NCBI RefSeq assembly: GCF_003797765.1
Contig: NZ_RKMB01000003.1
Location: 372,001 to 436,000, forward strand
DNA from: Ramlibacter sp. WS9
Lineage (GTDB): Bacteria; Pseudomonadota; Gammaproteobacteria; Burkholderiales; Burkholderiaceae_C
Direction of reading: 5' to 3'
DNA length: 64,000 bases
This document shows positions 1-10,024 of the stretch, piece by piece; the first letter of the stretch is position 1; each line of letters begins with the position of its first letter. The notes beneath the pieces are model-generated. The model did not search any database and was not told the origin of the DNA. It was given only the letters and a program-made list of their open reading frames with translations. Made by a program: the position numbers and the translations under genes.

Positions 1-2476
1 GCCTGACGATGCGCCCCAGCATTTCGTCCGACAGCGGGAAATACGGAATCGTCACCAGCCGGCCCAGCAACGCAGGCGGGAATATCTTCAGCAAGGGCTC
101 GCGCAGCGCCTTGGCCAGCCCTTCCGCGTCGGGCAGGAGCTCCGGGTCCTTGCACATGCTGGCGATCAGCTCGGTACCGGCGTTCGTGGTCAACAGGATG
201 AGCGTGTTCTTGAAGTCGATGAACCGCCCCTCGCCATCTTCCATGAACCCCTTGTCGAAGACCTGGAAGAACATCTCGTGCACGTCCGGGTGCGCCTTTT
301 CCACTTCATCGAGCAGCACCACCGAGTAGGGCTTCCGCCGCACAGCCTCGGTCATGACGCCACCTTCCCCATAGCCCACGTACCCCGGCGGCGCGCCCTT
401 CAAGGTGGAAACGGTGTGTGCCTCCTGGTACTCGCTCATGTTGATGGTGATGAGGTTCTGCTCACCACCGTACAAAGCCTCCGCCAGGGCCAGCGCGGTT
501 TCTGTTTTGCCCACACCCGAGGTGCCCGCCAGCATGAAGACGCCGATCGGCTTGTTCGGGTTGTCGAGACCGGCGCGCGATGTCTGGATGCGCTTGGCGA
601 TCATCTCCATCGCGTGGTCCTGGCCAATCACGCGTTCGCCCAGCAAGGCGCCCACTTTCAGGATGGTCTCCATCTCGTTGCGGGCCATGCGGCCCACCGG
701 AATGCCCGTCCAGTCGCCCACCACGGAGGCGATGGCCTGGTAGTCCACCGTGGCGAGGATCAGCGGCGACTCGCCTTGAAGCGCCGTCAGCTTGTCCTGG
801 ACAATTTTCAGCTGGGCAAGCTGGGCTTCACGCTCAGCCGGCGAAGCTGCTTCGGCCTGCGGAGCCGTCTCGGGAATGGCTTTTTCCGCGGCGGCTTCCA
901 GCGCGCTGGCCGTGCCTTCGACGGGGCGAATACCGGCGCGCAGTTTGGCACGCAGTGCCAACAGCTCGTCCACCAATGCGCGCTCCTCGCCCCAGGATTT
1001 CTCCAGGCCCGCGAGGCGATCACGTTCGGCCGCAAGTGCCTGCGTGACATCGGCTTCGCGCTTGCCGATGTCGATGCCGATCGCCTTTTCGCGCCCCACG
1101 ATTCCCAGTTCGACTTCGAGCGACTCGATGCGCTTGCGTGCATCGTCGACTTGCGCCGGTGTGGCATGCAGGCTCACGGCTACGCGCGCGCACGCCGTAT
1201 CGATCAGGCTGACGGATTTGTCGGGCAACTGCCGCGCGGGTATGTAGCGATGCGACAGCTTGACGGCTGCTTCCAGCGCCTCGTCCAGGATCTGCACCTT
1301 GTGGTGCTTTTCCATGGTGGACGCAACCCCACGCATCATCAGGATCGCGCGCGTCTCGCTGGGCTCGTCGACCTGGATGGTCTGGAAGCGCCGCGTCAAC
1401 GCCGGATCTTTCTCGATGTGCTTCTTGTATTCGGCGAAGGTGGTGGCACCCACCGTGCGCAAGGTGCCGCGCGCAAGCGCCGGCTTGAGCAGGTTCGCGG
1501 CATCGCCCGTGCCCGCGGCCCCTCCGGCCCCCACCAGCGTGTGGGTTTCATCGATGAAAAGGATGATGGGCTTGGGGCTGCTTTGCACTTCTTCGATCAC
1601 CGACCGCAGCCGCTGCTCGAACTCGCCCTTCATGCTCGCGCCCGCTTGCAGCAACCCGACATCGAGCGCGAGCAACTGAACTTCTTTCAGCGCGGGCGGC
1701 ACGTCGCCCCGCGCAATCCGCTGGGCAAAGCCTTCGACGACGGCCGTCTTGCCCACACCCGCCTCGCCCACCAGGATGGGATTGTTCTGGCGGCGCCGCA
1801 TCAGGATGTCGACCATCTGCCGGATCTCGTCGTCCCGGCCGACGATCGGGTCCATGCTGCCACCACGCGCCTGCTCGGTCAGGTTGGTGGTGAATTTCTT
1901 CAGGGCCTCCTGCTTGCCCATTGCCGCGGGCGCAATGGCTTGACTGCCCTCTCCCGGTCCGGCGCCCACCCCTGACCCGTCACTTGCTGACTGCCCGTCT
2001 TCCGGCGAGCCCGCCGTGATCTCGCCGAGCTTGTCGCTCAGGTCGTCGGGCTTGATTTTTTCGAACTGACGCGAAATCGCGAACAAGGCGTTGCGCAGGA
2101 ACGTGGTCTTGAGCATGCCCAGCAAGACGTAGCCGGAGCGAACCGCGCTGTCGCCAAACAGGAGCGAGCCGTAGACCCAGCCACGCTCCACCGCGTTGGT
2201 GATGTTGTCGGAAATGTCGGAGATCGACGTGGCGCCCCGCGGCAGCCTGTCCAGCGCCGCCGTGAGATCACGCGCCAACGCGGAGCTGTCCAACTGGTAG
2301 TGCCGGATGATCCGGTGCCAGTCCGAGTCCGGCGACTGGAGGATTTGCGACAACCAATGTTCGAGCTCGACATAGGGATTGCCCCGAAGCTTGCAAAAGA
2401 CGGCTGCGCCGTCCACCGCCTTGTAAGCCAGCGAATTGAGCTTGCCAAAAACCGCGACGCGACTGATTTCCGCCAT
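1..2476 (-). CDS. tssH: T6SS sheath-disassembly ATPase TssH/ClpV (C-terminus beyond window)
   Basis: AAA+ unfoldase of the Hsp100/ClpB class that dismantles the contracted TssB/TssC sheath in the cytoplasm so that subunits can be reused. About 825 residues are visible: an N-terminal ClpV domain (to about 150), a first ATPase module with Walker A GEAGVGKT near residue 243 and Walker B IILFIDE near 305, a coiled middle region, and a second module with Walker A GTSGVGKT near 656. The ATG at 2476 follows an AAGAG ribosome site. The last residues lie beyond position 1. It is the last gene visible in the leftward T6SS operon, 21 bp after tssG. Placement beside tssBCEFG separates ClpV from housekeeping ClpB. 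Confidence 0.96.
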   Translation of the reverse strand, partial: MAEISRVAVFGKLNSLAYKAVDGAAVFCKLRGNPYVELEHWLSQILQSPDSDWHRIIRHYQLDSSALARDLTAALDRLPRGATSISDISDNITNAVERGWVYGSLLFGDSAVRSGYVLLGMLKTTFLRNALFAISRQFEKIKPDDLSDKLGEITAGSPEDGQSASDGSGVGAGPGEGSQAIAPAAMGKQEALKKFTTNLTEQARGGSMDPIVGRDDEIRQMVDILMRRRQNNPILVGEAGVGKTAVVEGFAQRIARGDVPPALKEVQLLALDVGLLQAGASMKGEFEQRLRSVIEEVQSSPKPIILFIDETHTLVGAGGAAGTGDAANLLKPALARGTLRTVGATTFAEYKKHIEKDPALTRRFQTIQVDEPSETRAILMMRGVASTMEKHHKVQILDEALEAAVKLSHRYIPARQLPDKSVSLIDTACARVAVSLHATPAQVDDARKRIESLEVELGIVGREKAIGIDIGKREADVTQALAAERDRLAGLEKSWGEERALVDELLALRAKLRAGIRPVEGTASALEAAAEKAIPETAPQAEAASPAEREAQLAQLKIVQDKLTALQGESPLILATVDYQAIASVVGDWTGIPVGRMARNEMETILKVGALLGERVIGQDHAMEMIAKRIQTSRAGLDNPNKPIGVFMLAGTSGVGKTETALALAEALYGGEQNLITINMSEYQEAHTVSTLKGAPPGYVGYGEGGVMTEAVRRKPYSVVLLDEVEKAHPDVHEMFFQVFDKGFMEDGEGRFIDFKNTLILLTTNAGTELIASMCKDPELLPDAEGLAKALREPLLKIFPPALLGRLVTIPYFPLSDEMLGRIVR

Positions 2477-2497
2477 GATCTCTTGCCTTTCGAAAGG

Positions 2498-3529
2498 TTA
2501 CCGATCCCTGTCCGCGGGTACCGTATGGGCCAGAGGCTCGAGCTGGAGCTCCCCCATCCGTTGTCGATTCTTCATGCCCAGCCAGGTGGTCCAGCCCAGC
2601 CTGCCGTGTTTGCCCAGGCGCGCGGGCCTGACCTCCTCGGCTCGCAGATCCAGCTTGAGCTCCCAGGACAGTTCGCGCCCGATGTACTGATCGACCAACG
2701 CCGTGACGCCGGGCAACGCGCTGCCTTCGGGCAGCAGGCTCTCGAAGGCCGCGTGATCCAGGGGCCCGATGTGCACCCGGAACTTGTGCTGCCTGTCCCA
2801 GACCTTGTCGCCCAGCACGGCACCGCCGCCCAGTTGGGCCACCACGCTGCGCCGCCCGGCGGCTCCGATCCGGGTGCGCTCCCTGCGAGGCAATTCTAGC
2901 CACGAACCCACGAATTGAACCACTTTCACAGGGCGGCCCAGGTACCCCGTCAAGATAGATGCAAGGCCTTCCGGCGAGCGGATCTGCGACGAATAGATGC
3001 CCGAGAAGTGCAGCTTGGCATGATCGGGCGCCGCGTCCCGCCCGCGCTGTTCCGGCTCTCCAATGCCGATGAGAGCGCCTACGTAGGCCGCGAACCGGTC
3101 GTCGTCGGGGCGGTCGAGGCCGACGGTGGGCTGGGCCTGCGCCCAGGCCCTGTAGAACAACAACAGCAGGCGGTGGTGAAAGATGTCGGCGAAGCGGGCA
3201 AAGCTGGCGTCGCCGTGATGCAGCAGCCGATTGCGCGCGTGCTCCGTCAGGTGATGGGGAAGCGGGCCATTCGGGCCGAACAAGCCAAAGAAGCGAACTT
3301 CGATCCGCGCCTTGCGGTTTGCCGAATCGTGCATGACGGCGTGCAGCGAACTGGGCGCGAAAGACAGATCGGCGGCCTGGCCCAGGCGCACCGGCTCAGC
3401 CGACGGTTTGCGCGCGGTGCCGAAACGCGGGTCGTCCTTGAAATAGTTTTCAAGCCAGCGCATGGCGCTGAAGTAGTCGTACCGCCAGGGCTGCGCGGTG
3501 ATGCGCTCCAGCGGATCGATGCGCGTCAT
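2498..3529 (-). CDS. tssG: T6SS baseplate protein TssG
   Basis: TssG (ImpH/VasB family) forms the baseplate wedge with TssE, TssF and TssK that anchors the sheath. The 343-residue product matches the usual size of about 340. It begins MTRIDPLERIT and carries the typical N-terminal stretch with RYDYFSAMRWLE, then FFGLFGPNGPLP near residue 90. An open frame continues upstream, but the ATG at 3529 overlaps the tssF stop as ATGA, which indicates translational coupling and decides the start. Confidence 0.94.
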   Translation of the reverse strand: MTRIDPLERITAQPWRYDYFSAMRWLENYFKDDPRFGTARKPSAEPVRLGQAADLSFAPSSLHAVMHDSANRKARIEVRFFGLFGPNGPLPHHLTEHARNRLLHHGDASFARFADIFHHRLLLLFYRAWAQAQPTVGLDRPDDDRFAAYVGALIGIGEPEQRGRDAAPDHAKLHFSGIYSSQIRSPEGLASILTGYLGRPVKVVQFVGSWLELPRRERTRIGAAGRRSVVAQLGGGAVLGDKVWDRQHKFRVHIGPLDHAAFESLLPEGSALPGVTALVDQYIGRELSWELKLDLRAEEVRPARLGKHGRLGWTTWLGMKNRQRMGELQLEPLAHTVPADRDR

Positions 3530-5397
3530 AGCATGGGCCGGGCGCCGCATCGGGGCCGCCCGTTCATGATCACGCCGCGTGTGTACGACTTGACGCGCGT
3601 CTCGGTGAACGAGTTGATCGACACGTGACGCGCCAGATAGCGCTCGAGCACGCACCCGAACAGGAATGCGCTCACTCCCTCGAACGCCAGCTCGTCGACG
3701 CCAAGCTCCAGCTGGACGCCGCGGCCGAAGGCGATCGGGCCGGGCATGGGCAAGCGGCGCACCACCTGGTGTTGACGCACCGAACGCAGGCCTTCGATCT
3801 GCCGCAGGTGCGTGGCATCCTCTTCATGGGCGTAGAGGCGCAGCATCTGGCGCAGCGCGGCGGCGCCCTGCTCCTCGTTCGTGTCGACCAGGGAGATGTG
3901 GTTGAGCGTGAGCTGGTTGATCAGGCGCCAGACGGTGCTGCCCCCGGTGGAAGCCGACAAGGGGCGCGAAGGGCCCTTGATCACCTTGATGGACGGCACA
4001 GGCGCGGACTGGTCGAGCGTGAGATCGGTTGCGCCGATACCGACCGGCATCAGCAGCGGCAAGTCGCGGTTGGAACACAAGGCGGTGACGCCCAGTTGTT
4101 TCAAGTCGTCCGAAAACGGCGCCTCCCTGGGATCGACCAACGAGATGAAAACCTCGCTGCCGATATAGGAAGACCGCGGCCCTTCCCGCCTCTGCGTGGC
4201 GGACATCAACCGCGGTTCCCGCTGCATCGAGTAATAGGCTTCGTGCCCCATGTCCTCCATGTGAAATGCGGAATAGAGCGGGCGAAACTCGCGCTCGCTG
4301 TCCAGCCCGACACCAAAGCCGGTCACGGCCGTGATCCCATGGATCTCGAAGTCCATCGGGCGGACGCGGTCGGGCACCACGTGAAGCTGCGGTGTTTCGT
4401 GCGTGACTTGCACCCGGTCGCAACGGTGCTCGAACAGGTTGACCGCGGGCACGCAGTTCAGCGCGAACGACGTGGCGTCCACCGACTGGAGCAGGTTGGT
4501 GTCTCCCCGCGAAAACAGGATGATCAGCTCGGCTTCGGTGCCGCCGACCTGGCGCAGCGCCTCACCGAGGCCGCACACGTCGAAGAAAAGGAAGCGGTGC
4601 GGAAAGGCAAAATATTCCTGGATCAGGCGATAGCCTTCGAAACCGCGCAGGGTGACAGGCAGCAGCGCCTCTTCTTCGTCGAACCCGACGGGACGGATCG
4701 CATCCGGCTCCAGCGCCCGGAAGTTGGAGGCTGCGCCCTTGCCGGCGACGAACACGCCCAAGGCGTTTCCGCACACCAGCTCGTTGAGCCGGTACGCGAC
4801 ATCATCGGCACCCGAGCAGTAGAAGCGGAGATCGCCCAGGCCGATCGCGCTGAAGTCCAGCCCGGCGGTGGACTTCAGTGAGATGCGGACGCCTCCCGCG
4901 TATTTCTTCCAGTCGGGTTTGCTTTCCAGCGGCAGGTTGGTCGCGTGGGTGAAGTAAGTCGCGTTGGCGATCTCCAGCGGCCACAGGGTCGTATCGTGGC
5001 CGGTGCGGAACTGGCACTCGGTGGCCCCGCCTTTCGAGGGCATGCCGCGCATCATGCTGCCCCGGTTGATGGTGACGCCGGAGGCCAGGCCCGCGTCGCC
5101 CAGGTCGGGCCTGAGCTGCGCGATCAACATCGAAGGGATCGGCGCCAGGAATTGCGGGTACAGGATCTCCGCCATTCGCTGGGTGAACCGCGGAAACTCC
5201 GCTTCGAGCTTGAGCTGGACCCGAGCCGTGAGGAAGGCAAAACCTTCCAGCAGCCGCTCCACATACGGGTCGCTCACTTCCAGGCCGTCGATGCGTAAAC
5301 GGCCGGCAATCTTTGGAAACTGCGCAGCGAACTCCGCACCCATCTCGCGAAGATGAAGCAGTTCCTGGTTGTAGTGGCGTAAAAGACGTGGATCCAT
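3526..5397 (-). CDS. tssF: T6SS baseplate protein TssF
   Basis: TssF (ImpG/VasA) is the large baseplate wedge subunit. The 623-residue product has the family length and the typical start MDPRLLRHYNQELLHLREMG, followed by the conserved FAFLTARVQLKL and the proline-rich YPQFLAPIPSM around residues 70-115. It overlaps tssG by 4 bp and follows tssE by 27 bp, in the usual E-F-G baseplate order. Confidence 0.95.
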   Translation of the reverse strand: MDPRLLRHYNQELLHLREMGAEFAAQFPKIAGRLRIDGLEVSDPYVERLLEGFAFLTARVQLKLEAEFPRFTQRMAEILYPQFLAPIPSMLIAQLRPDLGDAGLASGVTINRGSMMRGMPSKGGATECQFRTGHDTTLWPLEIANATYFTHATNLPLESKPDWKKYAGGVRISLKSTAGLDFSAIGLGDLRFYCSGADDVAYRLNELVCGNALGVFVAGKGAASNFRALEPDAIRPVGFDEEEALLPVTLRGFEGYRLIQEYFAFPHRFLFFDVCGLGEALRQVGGTEAELIILFSRGDTNLLQSVDATSFALNCVPAVNLFEHRCDRVQVTHETPQLHVVPDRVRPMDFEIHGITAVTGFGVGLDSEREFRPLYSAFHMEDMGHEAYYSMQREPRLMSATQRREGPRSSYIGSEVFISLVDPREAPFSDDLKQLGVTALCSNRDLPLLMPVGIGATDLTLDQSAPVPSIKVIKGPSRPLSASTGGSTVWRLINQLTLNHISLVDTNEEQGAAALRQMLRLYAHEEDATHLRQIEGLRSVRQHQVVRRLPMPGPIAFGRGVQLELGVDELAFEGVSAFLFGCVLERYLARHVSINSFTETRVKSYTRGVIMNGRPRCGARPML

Positions 5398-5424
5398 GGG
5401 CTTCGAGGGTAACGCGCGAGGCGC

Positions 5425-5925
5425 CTACCTGGCGAGATCCTTGATCTCTACCGCGCCGGTCTCCAGATCGATCTCCGTCTGCAGCAACAATTCGAGCGGC
5501 ACGGGCTGCGCCCAGAGCTGCCCGCTGATGCGGAAGCTGATCTGGTTGTGGTGCTCGAGTTGCCGGTTCGACATCACGGCCTCGACCTTCAAGGAATGGG
5601 CCAGCACGCGCGGCTCGAAGTTGACGATGGTGCTCCTCACGCTTTCCTCCAGCGCCCGCGGGTCCAGCGACGACGCCGTAGTGCCCGAAAGCGCGGGGAG
5701 CCCGAAGTTGACGACCGACCGCTGGACCTCGGGGTATTTCGCGAGGTCCCCCGACATGAACGTCGTATTGAGCAACCAGGCCAGGTCTCGCAGGATCGCC
5801 GCCCGCATTTTCGCGCGGCTGATGACCCGCATCTCGGCGGGTTCGGCCGGGTTGCCCGGGTCGTCATCCGTCAGGCGATCCAGCAGCGCCGGTTGCAATC
5901 TGTCCTGCGCCTTCATCTGGGCCAT
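5425..5925 (-). CDS. tssE: T6SS baseplate protein TssE (gp25-like)
   Basis: Small baseplate subunit related to phage T4 gp25, which starts sheath assembly. It has 166 residues. The gp25-like region covers about residues 35-140, with LAWLLNTT, YPEVQRSVVNFGLP and the Glu/Arg-containing FEPRVLAHSL. It lies between tagJ and tssF on the same strand with short gaps. Confidence 0.93.
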   Translation of the reverse strand: MAQMKAQDRLQPALLDRLTDDDPGNPAEPAEMRVISRAKMRAAILRDLAWLLNTTFMSGDLAKYPEVQRSVVNFGLPALSGTTASSLDPRALEESVRSTIVNFEPRVLAHSLKVEAVMSNRQLEHHNQISFRISGQLWAQPVPLELLLQTEIDLETGAVEIKDLAR

Positions 5926-5951
5926 GATTCAACCAGGTAGGACAGGCTGCT

Positions 5952-6758
5952 TCAACCCGTGCTTGCGTCGAATGCGATAACGCGGACGTCCAGCAGGCCG
6001 CTGTCGCCCGTGTTGGTGGTGAGAAGCTTCTGGCCCACCCCGGTATAGAAACCGGGCGTCGGCTCCAGCCATTCAGTCTTGCGCGCCATGGCCAGGTCGC
6101 CGCGGCCGAGGTCCGTCCCGGGGTAACGCACCGGCAGCAAGGCGACCGAGTCGCCGCCATTGGCAAAACTCAATTGCGCCGCGGCCCAGACATGATCGCG
6201 CAAATCAGCGGGCGCCTCGATTTCGATCCGGGCGACATGGAACAGCGGTACCCAGTAGTACTTCCCGTTGATGATGGCTTCGAGCACCGGGCCAAGCCGC
6301 ATGTCGGCGTCGGCGATCCACTCGAAGGGCTTGCCATCGATGAGGCCGGGCGACGCCGGAGCCAGCTCGTGGGCCTCGTCGCGCATTGCCTTCGCTTCCT
6401 GGGCGAGGCCCTTGCTGTCCAGCGACAGGGCCTCGATCAGCATGGCCACCCACGCGGCGGGCTCGCCGAGCAATAGCGGTGTGCGCTTGCCGAGGAATAC
6501 GTCGTTGCGAAGCATTTCGCAGCGGACGGCCTCGCGGTACGTCTCGACCATCGACATGGCCGTGCCGTCGAGTTCGCCGGACACCGTCAATTGGTTCAGC
6601 GCCCTCTCCCACGCGCCCTGCACGCACAGGAGTTGAAAGAGGAACACCCGCAAGCTGGCGTCGGCGGGCGCAGCCCTGATCTGCTCTTGCAGCAGCTTCA
6701 TGGCAAGTTGGGGATTCCCCTGGCGCAGCGCCAGTTCGCATTCTTTTGATGCTGGCAT
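5952..6758 (-). CDS. tagJ: T6SS accessory protein TagJ (ImpE family)
   Basis: TagJ/ImpE proteins bind TssB and ClpV and modulate sheath recycling. They occur in a subset of T6SS operons. The 268-residue product has an N-terminal helical repeat part (roughly 1-130, with LALRQGNPQLAMKLLQEQI) and the C-terminal ImpE domain with FEWIADADMRLGPVLEAIING near residue 145 and a WVPLFHVARIEIE stretch. The stop of the upstream hcp paralogue lies 6 bp before its start. Confidence 0.88.
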   Translation of the reverse strand: MPASKECELALRQGNPQLAMKLLQEQIRAAPADASLRVFLFQLLCVQGAWERALNQLTVSGELDGTAMSMVETYREAVRCEMLRNDVFLGKRTPLLLGEPAAWVAMLIEALSLDSKGLAQEAKAMRDEAHELAPASPGLIDGKPFEWIADADMRLGPVLEAIINGKYYWVPLFHVARIEIEAPADLRDHVWAAAQLSFANGGDSVALLPVRYPGTDLGRGDLAMARKTEWLEPTPGFYTGVGQKLLTTNTGDSGLLDVRVIAFDASTG

Positions 6759-6764
6759 GGCTTG

Positions 6765-7247
6765 CTAAACCGAACGGACCTCGGCAACGAAGGACGAACC
6801 GCCTTTGCGGGCGCCCTTCGAGTCCTGCGCGTGGTATTCCACTTCGATCTCCTCGAAGGCGATGGAAAACTCTTCGGCGACCACCGGACCGGACGGGGCC
6901 GAGATGTCGTACGAAGTGATGCGCCCCTTCTTGACCTTGATAATGAGGAAGTCGATCTGGACGCCACCGGCTTTTCGAACCGTCAGCACGGCCTCCTTGA
7001 TGACATCGTTGGTTCGCATGACCGACATCAACGACGTGGTGGCGGTATCGACGAGTTTGCTGATGCGCAGTTCGGACAACGACGATCTGGATCCCGCACC
7101 CGCCCCGCCGATGGTCTGGGAAGTCGTCATGCCCCAAGACCAGCCGAGCACCTCGATCTGGTTGGGGTGAACACTGTCGGTGGACTCGCCCACGACAACG
7201 CCTGCGCGCTGGCTTTCGAGCTTCAGGAACATGTCACCGCTGGCCAT
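6765..7247 (-). CDS. Hcp family T6SS tube protein, second copy
   Basis: Hcp forms hexameric rings that stack into the inner tube and is itself secreted. This 160-residue product starts MASGDMFLKLES and keeps the Hcp core (EVLGWSWGM, KLVDTATTSLM, AVLTVRKAGG, EIEVEYHAQ). The ATG at 7247 is preferred over an in-frame upstream start because GGAG lies just ahead and the Hcp fold begins there. It differs clearly from the copy at 7339-7824. It may be a tube variant or an adaptor for a particular effector; I cannot tell which. Confidence 0.88.
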   Translation of the reverse strand: MASGDMFLKLESQRAGVVVGESTDSVHPNQIEVLGWSWGMTTSQTIGGAGAGSRSSLSELRISKLVDTATTSLMSVMRTNDVIKEAVLTVRKAGGVQIDFLIIKVKKGRITSYDISAPSGPVVAEEFSIAFEEIEVEYHAQDSKGARKGGSSFVAEVRSV

Positions 7248-7338
7248 GGAGAACTCCGTGGGGCAAATTGGCGCCAGGGTACAAGCTGGCGGGCTGCTCA
7301 CCGCCAGCCGCAGCGGCGATGAGCACAGAACGCGGGTC

Positions 7339-7824
7339 CTAGACCTTCACGTTGGCTGCGATGTTCCAGCCGGCTTCCTTGGCACCGCCATCGGCCGCAC
7401 CATCGGCCTTTTGCGGCTGGTAAGCGTACTTGAACTTGGCGAAGTTCAAGGTGATGTTTTCCGTCAACCGGTCTTCGCCGCCGCTGCCGCCGGCGCTGAC
7501 CGCGGAAATCATGACGTCTTCAAGTTCGATCTTGATGTACTCCAGCGGCGTGCCGCCCGCCTTGCGCACCACCAGGTTTGCCTTGGGAATGTGCTTGCCG
7601 TCGCAGCAGTGCATGATCAGCGCGTGCGATGCCGAGTCGGTGTATTTGGTGAAGGAAAGGTCCTGCACGCTGACTTTGCCCGAACCGCCACCACCGCCCA
7701 TGTGGGCCGTGCCCGAGTTGGACATCCCCCAGCTCCAGGCCAGGACATCGATCTCGCCCTTGTGCGTCTTGTCCTGGGACTCGCCCTTGATGTCGCCCAG
7801 CTTCAGGAACATGTCTACAGCCAT
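7339..7824 (-). CDS. hcp: Hcp T6SS tube protein
   Basis: Main Hcp candidate of the system: 161 residues starting MAVDMFLKLGDIKGES, with the family signature VLAWSWGMSNSG, a glycine-rich loop near residue 43 and the KFKYAYQPQ strand. It has a very strong ribosome site (AAAGGAGAAAAGT before ATG) and sits just after tssC, where hcp is usually found. The strong translation signal and the hairpin upstream fit the high abundance expected for Hcp. Confidence 0.94.
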   Translation of the reverse strand: MAVDMFLKLGDIKGESQDKTHKGEIDVLAWSWGMSNSGTAHMGGGGGSGKVSVQDLSFTKYTDSASHALIMHCCDGKHIPKANLVVRKAGGTPLEYIKIELEDVMISAVSAGGSGGEDRLTENITLNFAKFKYAYQPQKADGAADGGAKEAGWNIAANVKV

Positions 7825-7871
7825 ACTTTTCTCCTTTGAGGTTCTCGACCGAGAAGTAATTAAATGCTGCC

Positions 7872-7889
7872 CCCGCCTCTACAGGCGGG
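7872..7889 (-). promoter_or_regulatory. GC-rich hairpin between tssC and hcp
   Basis: A perfect 7-bp inverted repeat (CCCGCCT / AGGCGGG, 4-nt loop) lies 28-46 bp past the end of tssC and about 48 bp before the hcp start. No T-run follows in the minus direction, so it is not a standard terminator. It may act as an mRNA stabiliser or partial attenuator that sets hcp apart from tssBC. The role is inference. Confidence 0.35.
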
Positions 7890-7917
7890 CTGTCTGCAGC
7901 GGGGACTGAATGACGCG

Positions 7918-9408
7918 CTACGCTGCCTTCTGCGAAGGAAGCTTGGACACAAGACTCAGGGACACCGTCAACCCTTCGAGCTGATAGTGCGGCCTCAACA
8001 TGAACCTGGACGTGTAGTAACCCGGGTTGCCTTCGACCTCGTCCACGTACACCTCCGCGGCCGCGAGCGGCTTGCGCGCCTTGGTGTTTTCGGAAGAGTG
8101 GGCCGGATCCCCATCAACGTACTTGAGAATCCAGTCCTGCAGGAACCGCTGCATGTCGTCGCGTTCCTTGAATGAGCCGATCTTGTCGCGAACGATGCAC
8201 TTCAGGTAGTGCGCAAAGCGGCACGTCGCGAACAGGTACGGCAGCCGGGCGGCCAGGTTGGCATTGGCCGTTGCGTCCGGGTCGTCGTACTCGGCGGGTT
8301 TCTGGAGCGATTGCGCCCCGATGAATGCGGCGAAATCGCTGTTCTTGCGATGGATGAGCGGCATGAACCCGGCTTTGGCGAGCTCGGCTTCGCGGCGGTC
8401 GCCGATGGCCACTTCCGTGGGGCATTTCATGTCGACGCCGCCATCGTCCGTCGGAAAGCTGTGCGCCGGGAGGTTTTCCACCGCACCGCCCGACTCGATC
8501 CCGCGAATCCGGGAGCACCAGCCGAACTCCTTGAACGACCTGTTGATATTGGTCGCCATCGCATAGGCGGCGTTCGCCCATGTGTACTTGGAGTGATCGG
8601 CCGAGCCGGTGTCTTCCTCGAAATCGAATTCTTCGACCGGGTTGGTCTTGGCGCCATAGGGCAGCCGCGACAGGAAGCGTGGCATTGCCAGGCCCACATA
8701 CTTCGAATCGTCGGAATCGCGCAGCGAACGCCATGCCGCGTATTCGGGCGTGGAGAAGATCTTCGTGAGGTCCCTGGGGTTCGCGAGCTCCTGCCACGAA
8801 TCCATCTGCATCAGGGTGGGCGATGCCCCGGCGATGAAAGGCGCGAACGACGCGGCCGAAACCTTGGCCATTTCACCCAGCAACTCGACGTCGGGCGCGC
8901 TCTGGTCGAAGTGGTAGTCGCCCACCAGGCAACCGAACGGATGGCCGCCGAACTGGTCGTATTCTTCGCCGTAGATCTTCTTGAAGATCGGGCTTTGGTC
9001 CCAGGCGGTTCCCTTGAAGCGCTTGAGCGTCCGGCCGAGATCCGCCTTGGAGATGTTCATCACCTTGATCTTGAGGTGCTCATCCGTCTGGGTGTTGTTC
9101 ACCAGGTGATGCAGCCCTCGCCACGCGCCTTCGAGCTTCTGGAAGTCCTCGTGGTGCATGATCTGGTTGACCTGGTCGGACAGCTTCTTGTCGATCGCCG
9201 CGATCATGTCCTGGATGGACTTGACGACGTCCTTGCCAATCAGCTTGGTCTGGGACAAGGCCTGCTGAGCCAGCGTCTGCACCGCCGCCTCGACGGCGCT
9301 CTTTGCCTCGTCGGACTTGGGCTTGAATTCCTTCTGGAGCAAGGACGCCAGGTCATTGCCCTCGAGGCTCACGCCCGCAAGAGTGGAACTGGTCTGAAGA
9401 TCTGCCAT
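7918..9408 (-). CDS. tssC: T6SS contractile sheath large subunit TssC
   Basis: TssC (VipB/ImpC) pairs with TssB to build the contractile sheath. The product has 496 residues, as expected. It contains the signature HHEDFQKLEGAWRGLHHLV near residue 90, FGCLVGDYHFD near 155, and a C-terminal HYQLEGLTVSLSLVSKLP strand. The ATG at 9408 follows AGGAGAAG. It lies 62 bp after tssB and before hcp. Confidence 0.96.
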   Translation of the reverse strand: MADLQTSSTLAGVSLEGNDLASLLQKEFKPKSDEAKSAVEAAVQTLAQQALSQTKLIGKDVVKSIQDMIAAIDKKLSDQVNQIMHHEDFQKLEGAWRGLHHLVNNTQTDEHLKIKVMNISKADLGRTLKRFKGTAWDQSPIFKKIYGEEYDQFGGHPFGCLVGDYHFDQSAPDVELLGEMAKVSAASFAPFIAGASPTLMQMDSWQELANPRDLTKIFSTPEYAAWRSLRDSDDSKYVGLAMPRFLSRLPYGAKTNPVEEFDFEEDTGSADHSKYTWANAAYAMATNINRSFKEFGWCSRIRGIESGGAVENLPAHSFPTDDGGVDMKCPTEVAIGDRREAELAKAGFMPLIHRKNSDFAAFIGAQSLQKPAEYDDPDATANANLAARLPYLFATCRFAHYLKCIVRDKIGSFKERDDMQRFLQDWILKYVDGDPAHSSENTKARKPLAAAEVYVDEVEGNPGYYTSRFMLRPHYQLEGLTVSLSLVSKLPSQKAA

Positions 9409-9470
9409 CTACTTCTCCTCGTCTGCGCGATGTGTCTGCACCGCGATATTCATGAAGGTCATGCCGAAGC

Positions 9471-9977
9471 TCATGCCGACGGCTCTTCCGGCGGTTTCGC
9501 CGAACTCGCCAGCGAGCTCAGGAGCGCGGGATCTGCCAGCACCTTGGCCACCAGGTCTTCCGCGCCGGTCTTTCCGTCCATGTACGTCACGAGGTTCTGC
9601 AACTGCTGGCGCGCATCGAGCAGCTTCTTCAGCGAGTCCACCTTGCGGGCGACGGCCGCGGGCGAAAAGTCGTCCATGCTTTCGAAAGTCAGTTCCACGT
9701 TCATGGAACCTTCGCCCGTCAGCGCATTGTTGACCTGGAACGCCGCGCGGGGCTTCATGGCTTTCATCCGCGAATCGAAATTGTCGACATCGATCTCGAG
9801 GAACTTCCGGTCGGCGACCGCGGCCAAGGGGTCTTTGGGCTTACCGGAAAGATCGGCCATGACGCCCATCACGAAGGGCAGCTGGATCTTTTTCTGCGCG
9901 CCGTAAAGCTCGACGTCGTACTCGATCTGCACCCGCGGTGCCCGGTTGTTGGCAATGAATTTTTGAGCGCTTCCCAT
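9471..9977 (-). CDS. tssB: T6SS contractile sheath small subunit TssB
   Basis: TssB (VipA/ImpB) is the small sheath subunit. It has 168 residues with the family hallmarks RAPRVQIEYDVELYGAQKK near the N-terminus, LPFVMGVMADLSG, and FLEIDVDNFDSRMKAMKPR. The ATG at 9977 follows GGAG. The gene sits between tssA and tssC as in most T6SS operons. Confidence 0.96.
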   Translation of the reverse strand: MGSAQKFIANNRAPRVQIEYDVELYGAQKKIQLPFVMGVMADLSGKPKDPLAAVADRKFLEIDVDNFDSRMKAMKPRAAFQVNNALTGEGSMNVELTFESMDDFSPAAVARKVDSLKKLLDARQQLQNLVTYMDGKTGAEDLVAKVLADPALLSSLASSAKPPEEPSA

Positions 9978-10024
9978 CAGAATCTCCGGTCGAATAGTTT
10001 ATGAGGCTCTGGCAAAAAAAAGAA

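Noticed and set aside
278..1975. A 565-residue plus-strand open frame opposite tssH
   Set aside because: It lies antisense to a gene with full ClpV motifs; composition is the typical Arg/His/Gly-rich shadow of GC-rich DNA and shows no domain.
7872..7889. Hairpin after tssC as a transcription terminator
   Set aside because: No T-run follows the stem in the direction of transcription; kept only as a possible RNA-processing or attenuation element.
8209..9906. A 565-residue plus-strand open frame opposite tssC and tssB
   Set aside because: Spans two well-supported genes on the other strand; no plausible start signal or motif.
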